Notes: generated by a model not told the origin, from the letters alone. 64,000 bases of DNA from Alistipes communis (GCF_006542665.1 NZ_AP019735.1:1426001-1490000); one strand, 5' to 3'. Shown: positions 18,449 through 27,485, numbered from the stretch's first letter. Numbers and translations: made by a program.

Positions 18449-19143
18449 GGTTCGGAGGCGTTACGGGCGAAGAAGGCCCAGAGGTTGTCGCCGGCGGGGA
18501 CGGGGGCCGTGATGCGCACCGGCTCCCGACGGACGGGATGCGTGAATTCGATCGCCCGCGAGTGGAGCGAGATGCCGCCGTCGGGGTTCGAGCGGCGGGC
18601 GCCGTATTTCAAGTCGCCCTTGATCGGGCAGCCGATCTTCGAGAGCTGGGCGCGGATCTGGTGGTGGCGGCCCGTAAGCAGTTCGACCTCGACGAGCGTG
18701 TAGTTGGTCGAGGCGCCGAGCGTGCGGTAGCGCAGCCGCGCCTCCTTCGCTTCGGGTTTCGGGGCGTCGCAGGCGCGCGAGCGGTTGGTGCGGCCGTCGC
18801 GCAGCACCCAGTGGCGCAGTTCCCCTTCGAGCGGGTCGGGCCGCTGTTCCGTGACGGCCCAGTAGGTTTTGCGGATTTCGCCCGAACGGATCATTTCATT
18901 GAGCCGCACCAGCGCCTTCGAGGTCTTGGCGAAGAGCACTGCGCCGCTCACGGGACGGTCGATGCGGTGCACGACGCCGAGAAACACCTCGCCGGGTTTC
19001 GCGTCGCGGCGTTTGATGTAGGCCTTGATCTGGTCTTCGAGGGCGCTTTGGCCCGAAGGATCGGGTTGTACGAGGTCGCCGCAGCGCTTGTTGACCACCA
19101 GCAGGTGGTTGTCTTCGTAGAGAATATCGTCGGAAGAGAACAT
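18436..19143 (-). CDS. RluA-family RNA pseudouridine synthase
   Basis: This 235-residue enzyme isomerises a uridine in rRNA or tRNA. The catalytic aspartate sits in HRIDRPVSG, and SRACDAPK and ARLRYRTL follow as in the RluA family. There is no S4 domain, so it is one of the short stand-alone members whose exact target cannot be read from sequence. I start at the ATG at 19141-19143, just 1 nt after the cdd stop. Confidence 0.92.
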   Translation of the reverse strand: MFSSDDILYEDNHLLVVNKRCGDLVQPDPSGQSALEDQIKAYIKRRDAKPGEVFLGVVHRIDRPVSGAVLFAKTSKALVRLNEMIRSGEIRKTYWAVTEQRPDPLEGELRHWVLRDGRTNRSRACDAPKPEAKEARLRYRTLGASTNYTLVEVELLTGRHHQIRAQLSKIGCPIKGDLKYGARRSNPDGGISLHSRAIEFTHPVRREPVRITAPVPAGDNLWAFFARNASEPCAC

Positions 19144-19144
19144 C

Positions 19145-19600
19145 TCAGAGCTTGAAGGTGAAGGGGAGGAGTTTCTCGGCCGTATCGACCGCGCTGGCCG
19201 TACCGCCGCCCGACATGACGATGCGCATGGGCCGCCCCTGCCGGCGTTCGACGTCGACCATGACCTGCCGGCACTGGCCGCAGGGATAGCATTCGCGCGG
19301 CGACGGGTCGGAGGCGATGGCGAGCGTCTCGATCGGATCGTCGGGAAAGTTGGTCTGGACGTAGAAGAGCAGCGAGCGTTCGGCGCACAGCCCCGCGGGG
19401 AAGACTTCGCTCTCGAAATTTCCGGCGTGGAGCACCTTGCCGCTGGCAAGGCGTGCAGCCGCACCCACACGGAATTTCGAGTAGGGTGCATGGGAGCGGC
19501 GCGTGGCGCGCTCGGCCTCGGCCACAAGCGTCCGGTCGGCTTCCGGCAGCTCGGCCGTCGAGGCGTAATGCTCGTAATCGTAAGAGAGTTTCGTCTTCAT
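19145..19600 (-). CDS. cdd: Cytidine deaminase
   Basis: Cytidine deaminase converts cytidine and deoxycytidine to uridines in pyrimidine salvage. The 151-residue protein has the zinc-binding CAERSLLF and PCGQCRQVM motifs with the catalytic Glu. I prefer the ATG at 19598-19600 over a GTG six bases upstream because AGGAGG lies 5 nt before the ATG. It is the first gene of a cdd-rluA-dtd run. A minus-strand TATCTTTA about 35 bp upstream resembles a -7 box. Confidence 0.95.
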   Translation of the reverse strand: MKTKLSYDYEHYASTAELPEADRTLVAEAERATRRSHAPYSKFRVGAAARLASGKVLHAGNFESEVFPAGLCAERSLLFYVQTNFPDDPIETLAIASDPSPRECYPCGQCRQVMVDVERRQGRPMRIVMSGGGTASAVDTAEKLLPFTFKL

Positions 19601-19825
19601 AGGCACCTCCTCTTGAAATCAGGTGGAAAAGTTTGTAAAGATAATACTATTTTTTCGAACAATTCGACGTCTATTCCGATATTTTTCGGAAGAATGTCGC
19701 GTTTTTCATGCGGAATCGTGCGAATCCGTCAGTGCGGAGGCGTCGTTTCGGGTCGTTTCAGAAGAGCAGTCTCCCGTATGAAATGCGGCGGGATGCGTCT
19801 TTTTCATCGGTCGGAGATTTGAAAA

Positions 19826-19853
19826 CGGCCCGACGAGTCGTCTCGCCGGGCCG
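19826..19853 (-). terminator. Rho-independent terminator after the SIMPL gene
   Basis: CGGCCCG (19826-19832) pairs with CGGGCCG (19847-19853) with further GAG/CTC pairing inside. On the minus strand the hairpin is followed by GTTTTC, so it ends the SIMPL-domain transcript. 19614-19825 beyond it holds the cdd promoter region and no gene. Confidence 0.75.
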
Positions 19854-19892
19854 GAACTGAAAAGTCGTTTTCGGGGGAAGTTGTGCCCGGAA

Positions 19893-20594
19893 TTATTCGA
19901 GCACGAATTTGGCCTGTATGCTGTATTTGAGCTTGATCGTCTTGAAGTCCAGTCCGGCTGCTTCGCCCGCCGCCTCGGCTGCGTCGTTGGCTACCGCAGC
20001 CTTCATGCTGCGGGCCATGAAGACGTTGCCGTAGTAGGGCACGACGTCGTTGTTCGAATCGTAGATGTAGAAGCATTTGCCCGCCTTCTGCCCGATGGCG
20101 CCGGCCAGCGTTTGGGCGTTGGCCTGCGCGCTCTTCATGGCGGCGATGCGCACTTCGTTCTTATACTGATCCAGTTGCGAGTGGGTCACCTTCTCCATCG
20201 AAACGTTCGAAATGCCCAGATCGTTGAGCGATCCGAAAACCTGCGCCACCTGTTCCGGTGTGTTCAGTTTGAGCTGGAACTGTTTCCATGCCAAGGCGTT
20301 GCCCTTTTTGAAGTATTCGCTCGACATGTCTACTACGCGAAGCTGCTTCTGCGTGTCGACGCCCAGTTTTTTCAGCGCGTCGAGCATGGCGCGCTCCTGC
20401 GTCTGGATCGAGATCTTACCCTTCGAATCCTTCTCGTTGATCGTGACCGAGAGGTAGAATTCGTCGGGAGTGATCTCCTTTTCGGCCTGGCCCCAGACCT
20501 GAATATAACTGGCGTCGAATTTCGAAGCCTGTTCCTGCGCCGCCGCGGGGAGTACCGACAGCATGACCGCAGCCATTAAAATGAGTTTTTTCAT
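19893..20594 (-). CDS. Periplasmic SIMPL-domain (DUF541) protein
   Basis: The 233-residue product starts with a signal peptide (MKKLILMAAVMLSVLPAAA) and is then one SIMPL/DUF541 domain, with VWGQAEKEITPDEF and a C-terminal VSIQAKF-type strand (KYSIQAKFVLE). The family is periplasmic or outer-membrane associated and of uncertain function; some members affect oxidative stress. I begin at the ATG at 20592-20594; the open frame upstream runs into repeat sequence. It is followed by a clear terminator. Confidence 0.88.
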   Translation of the reverse strand: MKKLILMAAVMLSVLPAAAQEQASKFDASYIQVWGQAEKEITPDEFYLSVTINEKDSKGKISIQTQERAMLDALKKLGVDTQKQLRVVDMSSEYFKKGNALAWKQFQLKLNTPEQVAQVFGSLNDLGISNVSMEKVTHSQLDQYKNEVRIAAMKSAQANAQTLAGAIGQKAGKCFYIYDSNNDVVPYYGNVFMARSMKAAVANDAAEAAGEAAGLDFKTIKLKYSIQAKFVLE

Positions 20595-21407
20595 AGCGTA
20601 TTTCCGTTTTAAGGTAACTCCTTTGCAAATAAAACGCCGCCTTGTGCGGAATCTTGCATGAAGCGGCGAAAAATTTAATGTTGCTGGCGGACGGAGGCTG
20701 CCGCTCTTCGGCCGCAGCCGAAGAGCGAATCTTTCGAAATTGTATTTTGGCAGGCTTCCGGTCTGCGGGATCGCACTGCGAAAACAACCCAATTCTCACT
20801 TCGGAAAGCATTCCGCACCTCCGATTGGACGTTTCCTGCGGGGAGCAGGTTTACCACCTTTTGTCACTAAAAGGTGGTGCCAAAAGCGTCCGCCAGGCGA
20901 AAAGCTGCGGGAAACTCACAGCGCCTCGCTAAAACGGGCGCCTGTCGCGGGTTTGCAAGCAAACCGGCCCCGTTTTTTAACGCTCGTCGCTGCTCGTTTC
21001 TTTTTCCGCACTTTTCGCAATGCGGAGACTGTTGTGCGCTTCGCGCAACAATGATTTTGATTTCTTTTACTCAGTTTTAGCAGGTCTCCGGTCTGCGGGA
21101 TCGCACTGCGAAAATAGCGGAAGCAGAGACGGCAGCAGCGCGAGTGCCCGGAGCGGGAGTGCAAAACAGCGGAGTCTTTTGTGCCCGCTCAGCGAGCGCG
21201 GGTGTCGTCACCCGCTACTTTTCGCTGTGCTTGATCTTTTGGTGCTTTTGGATCAAGCCAAAAGCACAAGAAAAGAATCTGTGAGAAGAAAACTTTTCGA
21301 GCGATCCTTTGCAATGCGGAAGTTATTGTGCGCTTCGCGCAACGATGATTATTTGCTGGTGTCCTGTTTTTAGCAGGCCTCCGGTCTGCCCGAATGCACG
21401 GCTTTCG
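20595..21407. repeat. Gene-free gap made of decayed repeats and small hairpins
   Basis: No gene is seen. A segment around GCAGGnnTCCGGTCTGC recurs at 20751-20785, 21080-21114 and, shorter, at 21373. A second segment, GTGCGCTTCGCGCAAC, recurs at about 21034 and 21329 with related flanks. The spacing suggests a roughly 300-bp unit that was duplicated and has decayed. Two perfect hairpins lie in it: ACCACCTTTT/AAAAGGTGGT at 20853-20878 and GTGCTTTTGG/CCAAAAGCAC at 21242-21267. The signal-peptide gene to the left must be transcribed from the left part of this gap. Confidence 0.6.
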
Positions 21408-22817
21408 CTACCGCCGCACGAGCTTCACCACGTTCTCCACGTGGTGCGTGTGGGGGAACATGTCGACGGGCTGTACCGCTTCGACGCGGTAGGCGCCGTC
21501 CATGAGCGCCAGGTCGCGCGCCTGCGTGGCGGGATTGCAGCTCACGTAGACGATCCGCTCGGGGGCGGCGCGCAGGATGACGTCGATCACGGGCTGGTCG
21601 ACCCCCGCGCGCGGCGGATCGAGGATGATGACGTCGGGGCGGCCGTTGGCGGCCACGAACGCGTCGTCGAGCACCGCCTTCATGTCGCCGGCGTAGAAGC
21701 GCGTGTTGCCGATGCCGTTGAGCGCCGAATTGACCTTCGCGTCGTCGATCGCTTCGGGGACGTACTCCACGCCCACGACCTTGGCGCAGCGTGCGGCGCA
21801 GAAGTTGGCGATGGTGCCCGTACCGGTGTAGAGGTCGTAGAGCGTCTCGCCGCCGGTGAGCGCCGCGAAGTCGCGCGCCACCTTGTAGAGTTCGTAGGCC
21901 TGCGCCGAATTGGTCTGGTAGAACGATTTGGGACCCACCTTGAAACGCAGCCCCTCCATCTGTTCGAGGATATGGTCCTTGCCGCGGTAGAGTACGGGCG
22001 TGAGGTCTGCCAGCGAGTCGTTCCACTTGGTGTTGACCACGTAGAAGAGCGACGTGATCTGAGGAAAACGTTCCGCGACGTGGCTCATCAGCGCTTCGAT
22101 GCGGGGAGTGTCCTCCTCGCCGAATACGACGATGGCCATGACCTCGCCCGTCGAGGCGGTGCGGACGATGAGGTTGCGCATCAGCCCCGCGTGCTCGCGG
22201 ATGTTGTGGAACGAATAGCCGTGTTCGAGCGCGAAGCGCTTGATCTCGTTGCGCAGCGCGTTCGACGGCTCGGGCTGCAACCAGCACTTTTCGATGTCGA
22301 GCACCTTGTCGAAGAGGTTGGGGATATGGAATCCCAGCGCGGGGCCGGCGTCGATGTCGCCTCCGGCGGCAATCTCCTCGTAGGTCATCCAGCGGCGCGG
22401 TGCGAAGGTGAATTCCAGCTTGTTGCGGTAGAACTGCGTCTCGGCCGAGGCGAGGCAGGGACGGATCTCAGGCAACTCGATCTTGCCGATGCGGGCGAGC
22501 TGGTCGCGCACCTGCTCGGTCTTGAAGCGGAGCTGTTCGGCGTAGGGAAGGTTCTGCCATTTGCATCCTCCGCAGACGCCGAAATGGGCGCAGAAAGGCT
22601 CGACCCGCAGCGGCGAGCGGTGCACGTAGCGTACGACCGTCCCCTCCATGAAGCGGCGGCGACGGTTGCGGATCTGCACGTCGACCAAGTCGCCCGGCAC
22701 GGTCATCGGGACGAAGACCACCTGATCCTGCCAGCGTCCCATCGCCTTGCCTTCGGCGGCGAGCGTCGTAATTTCCAACCCTTCGATGAGGGGATAATTC
22801 TGTTTCCTGCGAGCCAT
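21408..22817 (-). CDS. rlmD: 23S rRNA (uracil-C5)-methyltransferase, RlmD/RumA family
   Basis: The enzyme methylates C5 of a uridine in 23S rRNA. The 469-residue protein has an N-terminal TRAM domain, an iron-sulfur cysteine cluster (CAHFGVCGGCKWQ), a Rossmann SAM domain with LYDLYTGTGTIANF and the catalytic cysteine in YVSCNPATQARDL. The start at 22815-22817 (MARRKQNYP) is preferred since the frame upstream adds unlike sequence. The family includes RlmD, RlmC and RlmCD; exact target uracil is inferred. Confidence 0.92.
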   Translation of the reverse strand: MARRKQNYPLIEGLEITTLAAEGKAMGRWQDQVVFVPMTVPGDLVDVQIRNRRRRFMEGTVVRYVHRSPLRVEPFCAHFGVCGGCKWQNLPYAEQLRFKTEQVRDQLARIGKIELPEIRPCLASAETQFYRNKLEFTFAPRRWMTYEEIAAGGDIDAGPALGFHIPNLFDKVLDIEKCWLQPEPSNALRNEIKRFALEHGYSFHNIREHAGLMRNLIVRTASTGEVMAIVVFGEEDTPRIEALMSHVAERFPQITSLFYVVNTKWNDSLADLTPVLYRGKDHILEQMEGLRFKVGPKSFYQTNSAQAYELYKVARDFAALTGGETLYDLYTGTGTIANFCAARCAKVVGVEYVPEAIDDAKVNSALNGIGNTRFYAGDMKAVLDDAFVAANGRPDVIILDPPRAGVDQPVIDVILRAAPERIVYVSCNPATQARDLALMDGAYRVEAVQPVDMFPHTHHVENVVKLVRR

Positions 22818-22970
22818 AGCTTTTCCCTTTACGCCCGCAAAAATACAATAAAATCCGTGATTATCCGCTTCGAAGTCCCGACGGTCGAAGATTCCCGTTG
22901 CTGCGCAGCGGCGCAAACGCTTCCGACTGCCGCCTCGGCGACCGTGAAACGGGGTTCGGAAGGGTGTCGG

Positions 22971-24128
22971 CTACTCCTGTTTCGTGCGATCGGCCTTGCG
23001 ACGGCGTGCCCGTTCGCGCCAGCCGCCCGCCCAGAAGCCCAGCAGGAAGGGAACCCCGACGAGCGCCGCGACCAGCAGGACGATCCAGAACACCACCTTG
23101 CCTACGAGCGCCGGCAGTGCGGCCAGCGTTTTGGCGATCGCGTCGTCGGCGGCCTGCTGCGCCTGCGCGACGAGCGCTTCGCGTTCGGCCGAAACGTAGT
23201 GTTGCAGCGCCATGCGCTGGCGGTCGATGTCGGCGAAGGCGTTGTCGACGCCGGCGTTGAAAGTCGCCATGGCTTCGGCGAGCGCTGCGTTGAGTTCGGC
23301 GGCCACCTCGCGCGAGACGCCCGGCAGATCCTCGGCTACGGCCGTCAGACGGTTGAAGTCGCGTTCGAGCGAATCGAGCTGCATGGCCAGCCGGTCGCGC
23401 AGGCTGTCCTGGCGGATGCGGAGCGAAAGGAGGTCGCCCGTCCAGTCGATCGCGTTGGTCGTCTGCTGCGTCACGCCGCCGATGCGGTCGCCCATGTCGG
23501 CCATCACTTCGGCGATGGTTCCCACCGGATAGAGCGCTTCGATGCCGTGGGCACGCAGGAAATCGACCCACGGCAGCATCGTGCGGTCGGGTTGCACCTC
23601 GTCGCCGGGTGCCGGCAGGGGTTGTGCGGCGACGAACTGCCGCATCAGCTCGTAGCGCTCGGGTGTCAGCAGGTCGGAGGCCAGGTGTCGGGCCTTGCGG
23701 TGGAGGCGCGATGCGGTGCGCCGCGCCAGCGGCGAACCTGCACCGAAAAGCAGCGAGTCGGGCCGTGCGGCGAAGAGCGAATCCATGTTGCGGTAGAGCA
23801 TCCACGTGTCGAGCAGGGCCAGTTCGGGCGCCTGCTGCATGGCGGCGTCGACGGCGGCGCGTGTCGTGCGCAGTTTCCACCGGATCGTGCGGCGTTGGAG
23901 CTCGGCGTCGTCGCTGCCGGCGGCGATCGAGTCGGCGGCGGCCGTCACCTCGTCGGAGGCTTCGTAATAGAAACCACGCGTGAGGAGCCGCATGCGTGTC
24001 TCCTCTTTCGAGAGCGGTTCGCCGCCCGTATCGACCGAGAATTTCAGCAGCGAGCATCCTGTCAGCAGCGTCAGCGCCGCGAGGATCGCGGCGGCTTCAA
24101 ACGGGCGGATTCGTATTCCGTTCATCAT
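22971..24128 (-). CDS. Lipoprotein of unknown function with C-terminal membrane helix
   Basis: The 385-residue product has a lipoprotein signal with Cys25 (LLTGCSLL), then a largely helical Ala/Arg-rich domain with no motif I recognise, and one hydrophobic helix near the C-terminus (VVFWIVLLVAALVGVPFLLG) followed by a basic tail. The topology, lipid anchor plus a late transmembrane helix, is odd. It starts at the ATG at 24126-24128 and has a matching -7 box upstream (24182-24189). No neighbour indicates a role. Confidence 0.75.
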   Translation of the reverse strand: MMNGIRIRPFEAAAILAALTLLTGCSLLKFSVDTGGEPLSKEETRMRLLTRGFYYEASDEVTAAADSIAAGSDDAELQRRTIRWKLRTTRAAVDAAMQQAPELALLDTWMLYRNMDSLFAARPDSLLFGAGSPLARRTASRLHRKARHLASDLLTPERYELMRQFVAAQPLPAPGDEVQPDRTMLPWVDFLRAHGIEALYPVGTIAEVMADMGDRIGGVTQQTTNAIDWTGDLLSLRIRQDSLRDRLAMQLDSLERDFNRLTAVAEDLPGVSREVAAELNAALAEAMATFNAGVDNAFADIDRQRMALQHYVSAEREALVAQAQQAADDAIAKTLAALPALVGKVVFWIVLLVAALVGVPFLLGFWAGGWRERARRRKADRTKQE

Positions 24129-24181
24129 GTCGTGTACAGTTTTATGCCGTGAAGGACGACCGCAGTCGGCGCCTCCTTTGA

Positions 24182-24189
24182 CAAAGATA
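24182..24189 (-). promoter_or_regulatory. -7 box (TATCTTTG) for the lipoprotein gene
   Basis: The minus strand reads TATCTTTG, a perfect TAnnTTTG box, 53 bp before the lipoprotein start. It touches the first unit of a tandem repeat (24190-24405), so the -33 region must lie inside the repeat. Confidence 0.6.
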
Positions 24190-24405
24190 CGAATAAGCGA
24201 GGGCAATGTCAAATTTATTTGCACATTGCCGAGCGGGAGTATCTTCGGCGCAGCCAAAGAACGAATAAGCGAGGGCAATGTCAAATTTATTTGCGCATTG
24301 CCGAGCGGGAGTATCTTCGGCGCAGCCAAAGAACGAATAAGCCGAGGGCAATGTCAAATTTATTTGCGCATTGCCGAGCGGGAGTATCTTCGGCGGAGCC
24401 GAAAC
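24190..24405. repeat. Three tandem 72-bp repeats
   Basis: Three consecutive copies start at 24190, 24262 and 24334 (the last has one extra base). Each contains GGCAATG and CATTGCC separated by an AT-rich loop, so each can fold into a hairpin, followed by GAGCGGGAGTATCTTCGG. Related sequence on the opposite strand occurs at 48066-48190. There are no unique spacers, so it is not a CRISPR array. It separates the lipoprotein gene from murA; nothing else is seen in 24129-24500. Confidence 0.85.
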
Positions 24406-24504
24406 GGCGTCTCTCCGTCGGTTCGCGCAACTTCCGCGCCGGAATCGCCGCGACCGGACGCATGAGCGGGACACCCGTTTTTCGCAGGTTTTTGCCCTTC
24501 CCGC

Positions 24505-24535
24505 TTGCGGGTCTTGATTAAGATTCCTACCTTTG
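24505..24535 (+). promoter_or_regulatory. Promoter of murA
   Basis: A -7 box TACCTTTG lies at 24528-24535 and a TTG at 24505-24507 leaves 20 bp between them, the spacing of Bacteroidota vegetative promoters. Transcription would begin a few bases downstream, leaving a very short leader before the murA ATG at 24554. Confidence 0.65.
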
Positions 24536-24553
24536 AATTAAAATTTACGGGTT

Positions 24554-25870
24554 ATGGCATATTTTCAGGTCGAAGGCGGGCACCGCCTTCACGGCGAGAT
24601 CACCCCGCAGGGGGCCAAGAACGAAGCGTTGCAGATCCTCTGCGCCACGCTGCTGACGCCCCGGCGGGTCGTCGTGCACAACGTGCCCCGGATTCTGGAC
24701 GTCATGCAGCTCATCGATCTGCTGCGGGCGATGGGGGTCGAGGTGGAGCAGCTGGCGGACGACACCTATGCGTTCTGCGCCCGCGAGATCGACCTCGACT
24801 ACCTGCTGACCGAGGATTACCGCCGCCGCTGCGCACGGCTGCGCGGCTCGGTCATGCTCATCGGGCCGCTGCTGGCGCGCTTCGGCGTGGGGTACGTCCC
24901 CAAGCCGGGCGGCGACAAAATCGGGCGGCGGCGGCTGGACACCCATTTCATCGGTTTCCAGAAACTGGGAGCCAAGTTCGATTTCGACGCCGCCGAGGAG
25001 TTCTTCTCGGTCGACGGCAAAGAGTTGTGCGGTTGCTACATGCTGCTTGACGAGGCGTCGGTGACGGGTACGGCCAACATCGTCATGGCCGCCGTCATGG
25101 CCAGGGGGACGACGACGATCTACAACGCTGCCTGCGAGCCCTACGTGCAGCAGTTGTGCCGGATGCTCAACCGCATGGGCGCACGCATATCGGGTATCGC
25201 TTCGAACCTGCTTACGATCGAAGGGGTCGAGGCGCTCGACGGAACGGAACACACGCTGCTGCCCGATATGATCGAGGTGGGGTCGTTCATCGGCATGGCG
25301 GCCATGACGCAGTCGGAGTTGCGCATCAAGGACGTTTCGTACGCCGATCTGGGGATCATCCCTGCGCAGTTCGCCCGCATGGGCATCCGCTTCGAGCAGC
25401 AGGGCGACGATATCTATATCCCGCAGCAGGACCATTACGGCATCGAGTCGTTCATCGACGGTTCGATCATGACCATCGCCGACGCGCCGTGGCCTGGGTT
25501 GACGCCCGACCTGCTGTCGATCTTTCTGGTGGTGGCCACGCAGGCCAAGGGCTCGGTGCTCATCCACCAGAAGATGTTCGAGAGTCGCCTGTTCTTCGTC
25601 GACAAGCTCATCGACATGGGGGCGCAGGTGATCCTGTGCGACCCGCACCGTGCGACGGTCATCGGCCACGACCACCGCATCCGCCTGCGCGCCACGCGCA
25701 TGACGTCGCCCGATATCCGCGCCGGCGTGGCGCTGTTGATCGCCGCGATGAGCGCCGAGGGACGCAGTACGATCCAGAACATCGACCAGATCGACCGCGG
25801 CTATTGCAATATCGACGGCCGGCTCAACGCGCTGGGCGCCCGCATCACCCGCTGCGAGGAGTGCGGGTAG
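24554..25870 (+). CDS. murA: UDP-N-acetylglucosamine 1-carboxyvinyltransferase with Asp in place of catalytic Cys
   Basis: MurA transfers enolpyruvate from PEP to UDP-GlcNAc, the committed step of peptidoglycan synthesis. The 438-residue protein has the invariant Lys22-Asn23 (QGAKNEA). In the loop that normally reads GGC it has PGGDKIG, so residue 121 is Asp instead of the Cys that fosfomycin alkylates. Asp at this position keeps enzyme activity and gives fosfomycin insensitivity in families where it was tested; here that is inference. It is monocistronic with its own promoter. Confidence 0.97.
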   Translation: MAYFQVEGGHRLHGEITPQGAKNEALQILCATLLTPRRVVVHNVPRILDVMQLIDLLRAMGVEVEQLADDTYAFCAREIDLDYLLTEDYRRRCARLRGSVMLIGPLLARFGVGYVPKPGGDKIGRRRLDTHFIGFQKLGAKFDFDAAEEFFSVDGKELCGCYMLLDEASVTGTANIVMAAVMARGTTTIYNAACEPYVQQLCRMLNRMGARISGIASNLLTIEGVEALDGTEHTLLPDMIEVGSFIGMAAMTQSELRIKDVSYADLGIIPAQFARMGIRFEQQGDDIYIPQQDHYGIESFIDGSIMTIADAPWPGLTPDLLSIFLVVATQAKGSVLIHQKMFESRLFFVDKLIDMGAQVILCDPHRATVIGHDHRIRLRATRMTSPDIRAGVALLIAAMSAEGRSTIQNIDQIDRGYCNIDGRLNALGARITRCEECG

Positions 25871-25923
25871 TATCCCGATGGTTGGGATGTCTTCGGAAAG
25901 CCCTGCTTTTTGTCGGTGGGGCC

Positions 25924-26142
25924 AAACATAAATGAGTCTGCTGCGATCGTCGGGGAAGGAATATAGGCGTCCTCGCAGACGATCGGACGGACGAGAACCG
26001 AACTACCTTGCGGAAAAAAGCCCCTCCCTTTGACAAAGGGAGGGGACAGAGGGGAGGGAATGTAAATACTTAAACATAAGTCTGCTGCGACCGGGCGAAA
26101 AGCATAGAGATGTCTTCAAAGGCGGTACGGCGGACGAGAACC
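25924..26142. repeat. Two degenerate repeats around a GC-rich hairpin, between murA and tdk
   Basis: Copies at about 25924-25999 and 26072-26142 share AAACATAA, AGTCTGCTGCGA and GGACGAGAACC in the same order. Between them CCCCTCCCTTT (26021-26031) pairs perfectly with AAAGGGAGGGG (26035-26045); the T-run is on the minus strand side. No gene is seen in 25871-26155. The second copy runs up to the tdk start, so it may contribute its leader. Confidence 0.55.
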
Positions 26143-26155
26143 AATTTAACGACTT

Positions 26156-26728
26156 ATGTTTCTGGAAAATGCCAGTCAGAAGGGGTGGATCGAGGTGATC
26201 TGCGGGTCGATGTTCTCGGGCAAGACCGAGGAGCTGATCCGCCGCCTGCGCCGCGCCCAGTTCGCCAACCTGCGGGTGGAGATTTTCAAACCCTGCGTCG
26301 ATACGCGCTACTCCGACGAGGAGGTGGTGTCGCACGACGCCCACGCCATCCGGTCGACGCCGGTCGAATCGGCTCAGAATATCCTGCTGCTGACCTCCGA
26401 CGTCGACGTGGTGGGGATCGACGAAGCGCAGTTCTTCGACGAGGGGATCGTCGACGTGTGCCGGGCGTTGGCCGACAGCGGCGTGCGGGTGATCGCCGCG
26501 GGGCTGGATATGGACTATACGGGCAAACCGTTCGGTCCGATGCCGGCGCTCATGGCCACGGCGGAGTACGTCACGAAGGTGCACGCGATCTGCGTGCGGT
26601 GCGGCAATCTGGCGCACCATTCGCACCGCCTGACGGCCGACGAGAAGCAGGTGATGCTGGGCGCGCAGGATTCCTACGAACCGATCTGCCGCCACTGCTT
26701 CGCCCGGCTTCGCGCAGGGAAGGAGTGA
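26156..26728 (+). CDS. tdk: Thymidine kinase
   Basis: Thymidine kinase phosphorylates thymidine in nucleotide salvage. The 190-residue protein is the type II zinc-binding form: P-loop GSMFSGKTEEL, DEAQFF Walker B, and structural zinc cysteines in ICVRCGN and ICRHCF. Size is normal. It is followed by a strong hairpin. Confidence 0.96.
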   Translation: MFLENASQKGWIEVICGSMFSGKTEELIRRLRRAQFANLRVEIFKPCVDTRYSDEEVVSHDAHAIRSTPVESAQNILLLTSDVDVVGIDEAQFFDEGIVDVCRALADSGVRVIAAGLDMDYTGKPFGPMPALMATAEYVTKVHAICVRCGNLAHHSHRLTADEKQVMLGAQDSYEPICRHCFARLRAGKE

Positions 26729-26741
26729 CCGTTTCGGTGAC

Positions 26742-26782
26742 GAGCGGGCGGCCGTCGCATTCCCTGCGACGACCGCCCGCTC
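26742..26782. terminator. Bidirectional terminator between tdk and the convergent gene
   Basis: GAGCGGGCGGCCGTCGC (26742-26758) pairs with GCGACGACCGCCCGCTC (26766-26782) with one bulge, followed by TTT on the plus strand. It lies between the tdk stop and the stop of the minus-strand gene at 26796. Confidence 0.75.
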
Positions 26783-26795
26783 TTTCGTGGGTGTA

Positions 26796-27485
26796 TTACA
26801 GCGCTTTGAGCGCGGCGATGAAGCCGGGGAACGCCGTCCAGAGATTTTCGGTTTTGAGCCACAGCTCGCGCGCCTGCGCCTGGGGCGTGGGCCGCTCGCT
26901 TTCGATGTCGCGCAGGTAGGCGTCGTCGGCCGGATGGCTGTCGGCGGTGAACTCCTTATAATAAGGTGCGAAGTGGTTGCGCAGCCGGATCGCCTCGCCG
27001 GCGGGCAGCGACCCGTGGCGCCGATACTCCGACCAGAGCGTCAGCAGCGGCTTTTCGGGGTATTTGTCCGAGACGTCGTTGATGACCTCGTCGAAGGCGT
27101 CGTAGTCGGCCAGCGCCACGTAGTCGAAGGCCAGCAGCCATGTCGCCTCCTCGTGGTCTTCGGGGTCGAGGTCGAGCAGGAATTCCAGCATGGCGGCCGA
27201 GAGTTCGAAGTCGTCGATCAGGAAGTGGTCGACGGCCGAACGGTAGAGGAGGTGCAGCGCCGCCTGCGTATTGGGATGCTCCCATTCGAGGATCACCTCC
27301 TCGTTGTCGGGAATCAGATCGGCGAGGTGCTGGAAGGCGTGGAAACGGAGGTTGCAGGCTTCGTCCACCGCACCGCGCCGCTGCGCTTCGTCCGACAGGC
27401 GGAGGGTGCGGGAGAAATCGTAGTCGCCCCGTCCTTCGATCCGGAATGTCTGGTCGGGGGTGGGGTTAAGGATTGCTTCGGCCAT
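26796..27485 (-). CDS. Helical-repeat (TPR-like) protein of unknown function
   Basis: The 229-residue acidic protein consists of helix pairs that look like degenerate tetratricopeptide repeats (for example AAMLEFLLDLDPEDHEEATW). There is no signal peptide and no membrane segment, so it should be cytosolic. Its first 20 nt overlap the end of cstA, which suggests they are co-transcribed. I do not recognise the family. Confidence 0.75.
   Translation of the reverse strand: MAEAILNPTPDQTFRIEGRGDYDFSRTLRLSDEAQRRGAVDEACNLRFHAFQHLADLIPDNEEVILEWEHPNTQAALHLLYRSAVDHFLIDDFELSAAMLEFLLDLDPEDHEEATWLLAFDYVALADYDAFDEVINDVSDKYPEKPLLTLWSEYRRHGSLPAGEAIRLRNHFAPYYKEFTADSHPADDAYLRDIESERPTPQAQARELWLKTENLWTAFPGFIAALKAL

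Noticed and set aside
24190..24405. CRISPR-like array
   Set aside because: Units follow each other without unique spacers, there are only three, and no cas gene is near.
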